Source: Wenzhouxiangella sp.
GTDB lineage: Bacteria > Pseudomonadota > Gammaproteobacteria > Xanthomonadales > Wenzhouxiangellaceae
Direction: 5' to 3'
NCBI GenBank assembly: GCA_007116585.1
Contig: SKIE01000246.1
Coordinates: 1-6,828, forward strand
DNA length: 6,828 bases
Program-made: the position numbers and the translations under genes
Shown here: positions 1 through 3,948 of the stretch, piece by piece
How positions within the stretch are numbered: position 1 is the stretch's first letter
How the letters are laid out: every line of letters begins with the position of its first letter
The notes under the pieces: generated by a model
What the model was told of the DNA's origin: nothing
Databases searched by the model: none
What the model saw: only the letters and a program-made list of their open reading frames with translations

Positions 1-1684
1 CAAATGCCACCCAGCGGCCATCCGGCGAGACCTGGTATTCGGTGATCCAGTCACCGCGAAGATGTTGGCGCTCATCGAAACCTTGCCGATTGACGCTGTT
101 GAGCGACAGCGCGTTGCCCTCTTCGCGCTGGGCAAACAGAATACGCTGACCGTCAGCGCTGAACTGCGGTCGGTGACCGCGATCAAGCACGCGCTCAGGC
201 TCACTGCCCGCCACACGAACCCGGTACAGACCAGGGCGCTCCGACCAGGTCGGCGAGGACAGAAAGCCGCCGGTGGTCTTGCGGAACACCACCTCGTTGC
301 CGTCAGGCGAAAAGGCCGGCTCGACATAGTGTCCGGGCTCGGTGGTCAGGGTCCGCCCACGGCCGCGTCCGATCGGATGCACCCGGACACTGCCCAGGGC
401 CTCATCGTCCCAGGTCACATAGACCACCTGGCGGCCATCGGGCGAGAAGCGCGGATAAAACTCCCAGTGATCGTTCTGCGAGGTCAGACGACGGTGGGTG
501 CCACGCTCCAGATCATGCACCCACAGATAGCCCAGCGCCTGGAAGATGCCGTAGCGGCCGTCCGGGCTGCGCTGGGTCCAGCGGGCCATGCGAATCGGGA
601 AGGTGTCGGGCGAGACCTCGACGCTGCGCTGCAGGGCCGGATGAACCTTCTTGTCGACCTGAACGTGGACTTCGATTTCGCTGTGCGAGCCGTCAGTGCC
701 CACGCGATGAAACTTTCCGCCGCTCCAGATCACCAGCGATTCACCGTCCGGATGCCAGGCAAACGCCGGGAAGTTGCCCATGTCGCCAGAGGTTTCCTGT
801 TTGTCGCGATCGAGCTGATCAAACAGGCTGCGCTCAATCCCTGAGGCCAGGTCACGCACCATCAGGCGCGATGACAGCGTCTGCGGATTGCGCCGCACAA
901 AGGCCAGTTGCGCACCGTCGGGTGAGAGCACCGGCCGCACCGCCCCGCCCGGCCCACCGACCACGTTCTGCACTTCGCCAGATTCGAGATCCAGCCGGCG
1001 TACAGCAAAAATGCCCTTGACCGCATCACGGTTGTACTGCCAGACGCGCCCGGGCGTGATGTCCTGGCTGAAATACAGGTGCCGGCCATCCGGGGAGAAA
1101 AACGGTTCGGCGATGTTTTTCTGAGATTGCTGCCCGTGCAGTCGCTCCACCAGCTCAACGCCAGCCCCGCCGCCGCGGTGATACATCCAGATGGCGCCGG
1201 CCGGTATCGAGCGCTGGGAGACATAGCCTTTGCGGGCGGCAATATAGTCGCCGTCCGGCGACCAGGCCGGATTGTGCAACAGGTGCTCACGCTCGGCGCT
1301 GACCTGAGTCAGATTGCCGCCGTCGGCATCCATGATCCAGATGTTTTCCGATCCATCGCGGTCGGAGATGAACGCGATATGGCGACCGTCCGGGCTGTAG
1401 CGCGGCTGGAAATTCCAGGCAATATCGTCGGTCAGGGCCTCGGCCTGCCCGCCCTCAATGCCCACTCGGTAGATATCCCCGAGCATGTGAAACACCAGGT
1501 ACGCGCCGTCGGGGCTGATATCGACGTCGGACCAGGTCACCTCTCGGGTATCGATCGAAATTGTCTGCCAGTCGCCGGGCGGCTCCAGCACCGACCAGCC
1601 CTGGTCGGCGCCGTTCCTGTCGTCAGCCGTTGCTGTGATTGCCGCAATGAGAAGCAGCAGCGAAAGAGTTACTTTTAATCGCAT
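1..1684 (-). CDS. Exported PD40/TolB-like beta-propeller protein, N-terminal part, probably an amidohydrolase-family protein (partial)
   Basis: The frame is open from the ATG at 1684-1682 to the left edge, giving 561 codons without a stop; the C-terminus is missing. Residues 1-20 form a Sec signal peptide (MRLK, a Leu/Ile/Ala core, then ATA before DD), so the protein is periplasmic or surface-exposed. The rest is a run of PD40/WD40-like blades marked by SPDG or close variants at about residues 57, 97, 142, 197, 254, 311 (HPDG), 373, 414, 459, 509 (SADG) and 553. Phrases such as DWQTISIDTREVTWSDVDIS, AEPFFSPDGRHLYFSQD and GHYVEPAFSPDG resemble, from memory, the front half of proteins of about 1000-1100 aa that end in a metal-dependent amidohydrolase domain. 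That domain would lie outside the window, so the enzyme function is inferred and the substrate is unknown. The gene starts 19 bp after the nucleotidase stop with only a weak GAAG ribosome site and no terminator between, so co-transcription is likely. It could instead be a stand-alone TolB-like propeller. Confidence 0.85.
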   Translation of the reverse strand, partial: MRLKVTLSLLLLIAAITATADDRNGADQGWSVLEPPGDWQTISIDTREVTWSDVDISPDGAYLVFHMLGDIYRVGIEGGQAEALTDDIAWNFQPRYSPDGRHIAFISDRDGSENIWIMDADGGNLTQVSAEREHLLHNPAWSPDGDYIAARKGYVSQRSIPAGAIWMYHRGGGAGVELVERLHGQQSQKNIAEPFFSPDGRHLYFSQDITPGRVWQYNRDAVKGIFAVRRLDLESGEVQNVVGGPGGAVRPVLSPDGAQLAFVRRNPQTLSSRLMVRDLASGIERSLFDQLDRDKQETSGDMGNFPAFAWHPDGESLVIWSGGKFHRVGTDGSHSEIEVHVQVDKKVHPALQRSVEVSPDTFPIRMARWTQRSPDGRYGIFQALGYLWVHDLERGTHRRLTSQNDHWEFYPRFSPDGRQVVYVTWDDEALGSVRVHPIGRGRGRTLTTEPGHYVEPAFSPDGNEVVFRKTTGGFLSSPTWSERPGLYRVRVAGSEPERVLDRGHRPQFSADGQRILFAQREEGNALSLNSVNRQGFDERQHLRGDWITEYQVSPDGRWVAF

Positions 1685-1703
1685 AACGTTGATCTTCGGT
1701 TTT

Positions 1704-2624
1704 TTATTTCGGTTCGTTGGCCACGCCGTGCGGTACGTGGCCGGTGGCCACTTCCTGGCTGGCCGTGGAACAGTGCATTTGCTGATCGTCAAAAAAGATG
1801 TCGGCCCCGAACGCGCGCAGGAATGGCGCCTTGGCCCGCCCGCCCAGAAACATTGCCTCATCGATGCGGATGCCCCAGGCACGCAGCGTGAGAATCACGC
1901 GTTTGTGGGCCGGGGCTGAGCGGGCCGTCACCAGCGCGGTGCGGATCGGGTTGTCTTCCATCGGATAGGCGGACTGAATCCGATGGATACCTTCCAGCAC
2001 CCGCTTGAAGGGGCCGGCTGCCAATGGCTCCAGCGCGGCCCGGCGTTCACTGTCGGAAAACGCCTCGAGCCCGTGTTCTTTGTAAACCCGCTCGGCTTCG
2101 TCGGAAAAAATGACGGCATCGCCGTCGAAGGCCAGACGCAGCTGAGTCGAGCGGTTTTCGCGCGTGGCCGAAGGCAGAATCGTGGCGGCCGCGTAGCCGG
2201 CCATCAGTACCCGACGGACGTCTTCGTCATTGGACGACAGAAACAGCTGGGCCCCCGATGGCTCGATGTAGAGCGACGGGGAGGCGCCACTGGTGAACAT
2301 GGCCCGCTGGATATCGAGCCCGTGATGTTCAATGGAGTTGAAGATGCGCAGACCGATATCGGCGTTATTGCGCGACAGCAGGATGACCTCCACGCCGGGG
2401 TGGTCCATGCCCCCCTCATTGAGCGCAAGCAGCTTTCGGACCAGGTTGAAGGCGACGCCGGGGCGCAGGATTTCATTCTCGCGTGAGAGTTGATAGTCCA
2501 TGTACGCTTCCAGGCCGCCTTCCTCGTAGACCTGGTGGCTGCTGTCAAGATCGAACAGCGCGCGCGATGAAATGCCCACTTTCAGCGGGCCGGGACCCTG
2601 GGCTGTGTAGTCGGAATCAGACAT
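1704..2624 (-). CDS. Cytosolic 5'-nucleotidase, cN-I (NT5C1)-like
   Basis: A 306-aa protein of the 5'-nucleotidase family related to animal cytosolic 5'-nucleotidase I (Pfam 5-nucleotidase, HAD-type fold), which hydrolyses nucleoside 5'-monophosphates to nucleoside and phosphate. Visible landmarks are VGISSRALFDL (16-26), LLSRNNADIGLRIFNSIE (82-99), the HAD motif I AFDGDAVIFSDE (166-176; D167 nucleophile and D169), TARS (233-236) as motif II, GGRAK (261-265) supplying the likely motif III lysine, and ADIFFDDQ (274-281) as motif IV. No signal peptide or membrane segment is seen, so it should be cytosolic. The ATG at 2624 is chosen because family similarity begins just after it. The frame stays open to another ATG at 2786, but that 54-residue extension is Pro/Arg-rich and overlaps an intergenic repeat. 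The start has GAGG only 2 nt upstream, which is unusually close. The nucleotide preference (AMP, IMP, dNMP) cannot be told from sequence. Confidence 0.9.
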   Translation of the reverse strand: MSDSDYTAQGPGPLKVGISSRALFDLDSSHQVYEEGGLEAYMDYQLSRENEILRPGVAFNLVRKLLALNEGGMDHPGVEVILLSRNNADIGLRIFNSIEHHGLDIQRAMFTSGASPSLYIEPSGAQLFLSSNDEDVRRVLMAGYAAATILPSATRENRSTQLRLAFDGDAVIFSDEAERVYKEHGLEAFSDSERRAALEPLAAGPFKRVLEGIHRIQSAYPMEDNPIRTALVTARSAPAHKRVILTLRAWGIRIDEAMFLGGRAKAPFLRAFGADIFFDDQQMHCSTASQEVATGHVPHGVANEPK

Positions 2625-2633
2625 AACCTCGGA

Positions 2634-2642
2634 AAGATAGCA
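2634..2642 (-). promoter_or_regulatory. Candidate extended -10 element for the 5'-nucleotidase gene
   Basis: The minus strand reads TGCTATCTT (2642-2634), matching the TGnTATnnT form of an extended -10 box. No clear -35 hexamer sits at normal spacing. A start about 7 nt downstream would give an mRNA with almost no leader before the ATG at 2624. This is suggestive only; a match of this size occurs by chance. Confidence 0.2.
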
Positions 2643-2657
2643 CAAGGGTGGGTGGGG

Positions 2658-2861
2658 CCGAGCGCGCGATCCTCTCCCGGCGCTACGGGCGAACGATGTT
2701 GGTGGCGCGGCATGGTTTGGTAGCGCTTTGGGTGCCTTGGGAATTTCGTTGGTGCCAAATCGAGTGACTTGCTCATGGCAGGACAAGATCGCCTATCGAA
2801 AGAGCGGATAAGTTGTGCAGGCTTCCGCGCCCTTCGGTTCGGGAGAGGATCCCGCGCTCGG
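2658..2861. repeat. 22-bp inverted repeat with one mismatch (arms 2658-2679 and 2840-2861)
   Basis: The right arm begins CGGGAGAGGATC and ends CGCGCTCGG. The left arm is its reverse complement at 21 of 22 positions. A shared CGCCC at the same distance (8-12 bp) outside the GGGAGAGG end of both arms suggests that the homology once extended further. The left arm sits 34 bp upstream of the nucleotidase start. Confidence 0.8.
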
Positions 2862-3014
2862 TGCTGGAGAGGTTTGGCGCAACTTCCTTTTAGGCTCTGA
2901 GGTTCGCGAGCCTCATCACAACCTATTCAGAACCATCTCCCACCTTTCAGATCGGGTGGTGGTGGACGCCCCGCAGCCGGAGACGGCGCGGAAAGTGCAC
3001 GTAGTTATCCGCTC
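2802..3014. repeat. Inverted repeat with 10-bp perfect core (2802-2811 and 3005-3014)
   Basis: GAGCGGATAA at 2802-2811 is matched by TTATCCGCTC at 3005-3014. Partial similarity continues inward on both sides (TGCAG against TGCAC when both are read from the outer ends), giving imperfect arms of about 20 bp around a segment of 213 bp. This could be the ends of a small non-autonomous element, or part of the surrounding repeat family. Confidence 0.45.
2898..2915. repeat. 18-nt near-palindrome
   Basis: TGAGGTTCGCGAGCCTCA equals its own reverse complement except for one T/G pair, and is centred on TCGCGA. It overlaps an alternative 6-bp stem (AGGCTC 2892-2897 with GAGCCT 2908-2913). It lies in the middle of the repeat region, and could be a hairpin within a repeat element or a protein-binding site; neither is established. 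Confidence 0.5.
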
Positions 3015-3160
3015 CTATCTGCTGCACCCCAGTCATCAAAAAAGCACAGCGCCCGCCTGAGCACAACCCAGACCTAATGCCACCCAAGCGCCACCAGCCC
3101 ATCCGATCAACCAGCGTCGATAGCCATCGCAGGCAGCGGGGCGTCCACCACCACCCGATC
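2950..3160. repeat. Perfect 25-bp inverted repeat (arms 2950-2974 and 3136-3160)
   Basis: The left arm starts GATCGGGTGGTGG and ends GACGCCCCGC; the right arm is its exact reverse complement, from GCGGGGCGTC to CACCCGATC. The arms are separated by 161 bp. Similarity continues for a further GCC on the inner side after one mismatch. The right arm begins 9 bp beyond the nadK stop. Both arms read DRVVVDAP in one frame (left on plus, right on minus), consistent with two copies of one repeat in opposite orientation. Confidence 0.9.
3038..3062 (-). terminator. Possible weak intrinsic terminator after nadK
   Basis: On the minus strand GCTCAG (3062-3057) can pair with CTGTGC (3049-3044) around a 7-nt loop, giving five base pairs with one T-T mismatch, followed directly by six T residues (3043-3038). 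It lies about 107 nt past the NAD kinase stop, a sensible position to end a gdh-nadK transcript. The stem is short, so it is only a candidate. Confidence 0.35.
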
Positions 3161-3168
3161 CATCCCCC

Positions 3169-3948
3169 CTACCCGTCGGGAATGAGAAACTGCTCGCGCA
3201 GAATCCGTTCCTCCAGCGAATGTTCAGGATCAAACAGCAGGCGGGGCCCAATGCTTCGGTCCAGCGCCACGTGCACGCGCTGGACATCCCGGACCTCGTC
3301 ATAATCGGCCGTCGCGCTCACCGGCCGGCGCTGCGGCTGCAGCACCTCGAACTCGATCTCGGCTGCAGCCGGGAGAATGGCGCCATGCCATCGGCGCGGC
3401 CGGAACGGGCTGATCGGCGTCAGCACCACCGCCTCGGTACCCAGCGGCAGGATCGGACCATGGGCCGACAGGTTGTACGCCGTCGACCCGGCCGCCGTTG
3501 CAACCATGACCCCATCCGCCACCAGACGTTCGAGACGTTCACGTCCGTTGACCAGGATGCGCACCTGCGCGGCCTGGTTGATCTGGCGCAACAGCGAGAC
3601 CTCGTTGAAGGCCAGCGCATCCGAGCGCTGCCCGCTTACCGTTTCGCAACTCATCCGCAGCGGATTGAGCGGTACCGGGTGCGCGGCCTGAATGCGGGCC
3701 GGCAGGTCTTCCGGGCCATAGCGGTTCATCAGAAAACCCACATCACCCAGACGCATGCCGAAGATCGGCACGTCCAGGGTGGCGTGCTCATGCAGGGTAT
3801 GCAACATGAAGCCATCGCCGCCGAGCACCACCAGCACCTCGGCGGCTTCCAGGCTCACGCGCCCATAGCGTCGCTCCAGTTCAACCAACGCCTCGCGCGA
3901 GCCAGGATGCTCACTGGCGACAAACGCTATCGCCGGCCTGCTGCTCAC
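3169..3948 (-). CDS. nadK: NAD kinase
   Basis: A 259-aa ATP-NAD kinase that phosphorylates the 2'-hydroxyl of NAD+ to make NADP+ in the cytoplasm. The signature GGDG lies at residues 43-46 within VLVVLGGDGFMLHTLH, with D45 as the catalytic aspartate. FGMRLGDVGFLMN (63-75) matches the usual GNLGFL region. NE at 115-116, in LAFNEVSLLR, is the NAD-binding pair. DGVMVATAAGSTAYNLSAHG (145-164) is the second hallmark (usually DG..STPTGSTAYSLSAGG). The protein is shorter at the N-terminus than E. coli NadK (292 aa), as in the compact kinases I recall from alphaproteobacteria and Xanthomonas, and appears complete. The start is GTG, overlapping the GDH stop as GTGA (3948-3945), with a strong GGAGG inside the end of the GDH gene. 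Translation is therefore probably coupled to GDH. The downstream gap holds repeats and a possible terminator. Confidence 0.95.
   Translation of the reverse strand: MSSRPAIAFVASEHPGSREALVELERRYGRVSLEAAEVLVVLGGDGFMLHTLHEHATLDVPIFGMRLGDVGFLMNRYGPEDLPARIQAAHPVPLNPLRMSCETVSGQRSDALAFNEVSLLRQINQAAQVRILVNGRERLERLVADGVMVATAAGSTAYNLSAHGPILPLGTEAVVLTPISPFRPRRWHGAILPAAAEIEFEVLQPQRRPVSATADYDEVRDVQRVHVALDRSIGPRLLFDPEHSLEERILREQFLIPDG

Larger units (their letters stand above)
2625..3168. other. Repeat-rich intergenic region between nadK and the 5'-nucleotidase gene
   Basis: This gap of 544 bp is much longer than any other in the window and seems less GC-rich in its middle (about 2880-2950). It contains no gene I can support. 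It holds three interleaved inverted-repeat pairs, a near-palindrome, a possible terminator for the upstream gene and a weak promoter candidate for the downstream gene. The one plus-strand frame of note, 81 codons from a GTG at 2815 to 3060, has no good ribosome site and lies over the repeat arms, so I read it as a by-product of the repeats. The layout suggests accumulated dispersed repeat fragments. Confidence 0.6.

Noticed and set aside
62..844. Plus-strand open frame of 260 codons
   Set aside because: It is antisense to the PD40 propeller gene, whose SPDG repeats and signal peptide are clear on the minus strand.
1079..1678. Plus-strand open frame of 199 codons
   Set aside because: It is antisense to the same propeller gene and has no recognisable protein features.
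2625..2786. 54-codon N-terminal extension of the nucleotidase to the ATG at 2786
   Set aside because: The extension is Pro/Arg-rich, contains an arm of the 22-bp inverted repeat and lacks nucleotidase-family features; similarity begins shortly after the ATG at 2624.
2815..3060. 81-codon plus-strand frame in the intergenic gap
   Set aside because: It begins with GTG without a proper ribosome site, lies over repeat arms and matches no family I know. It is better explained as translation of repeat sequence, though it is not ruled out.
2950..3160. The 25-bp inverted repeat as a transcription terminator
   Set aside because: The loop would be 161 nt and no T-tract follows the far arm on either strand, so it does not look like an intrinsic terminator.
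2625..3168. CRISPR array, tRNA or other structured RNA in the gap
   Set aside because: There are no regularly spaced direct repeats, and I could not trace a cloverleaf or a known riboswitch core on either strand.
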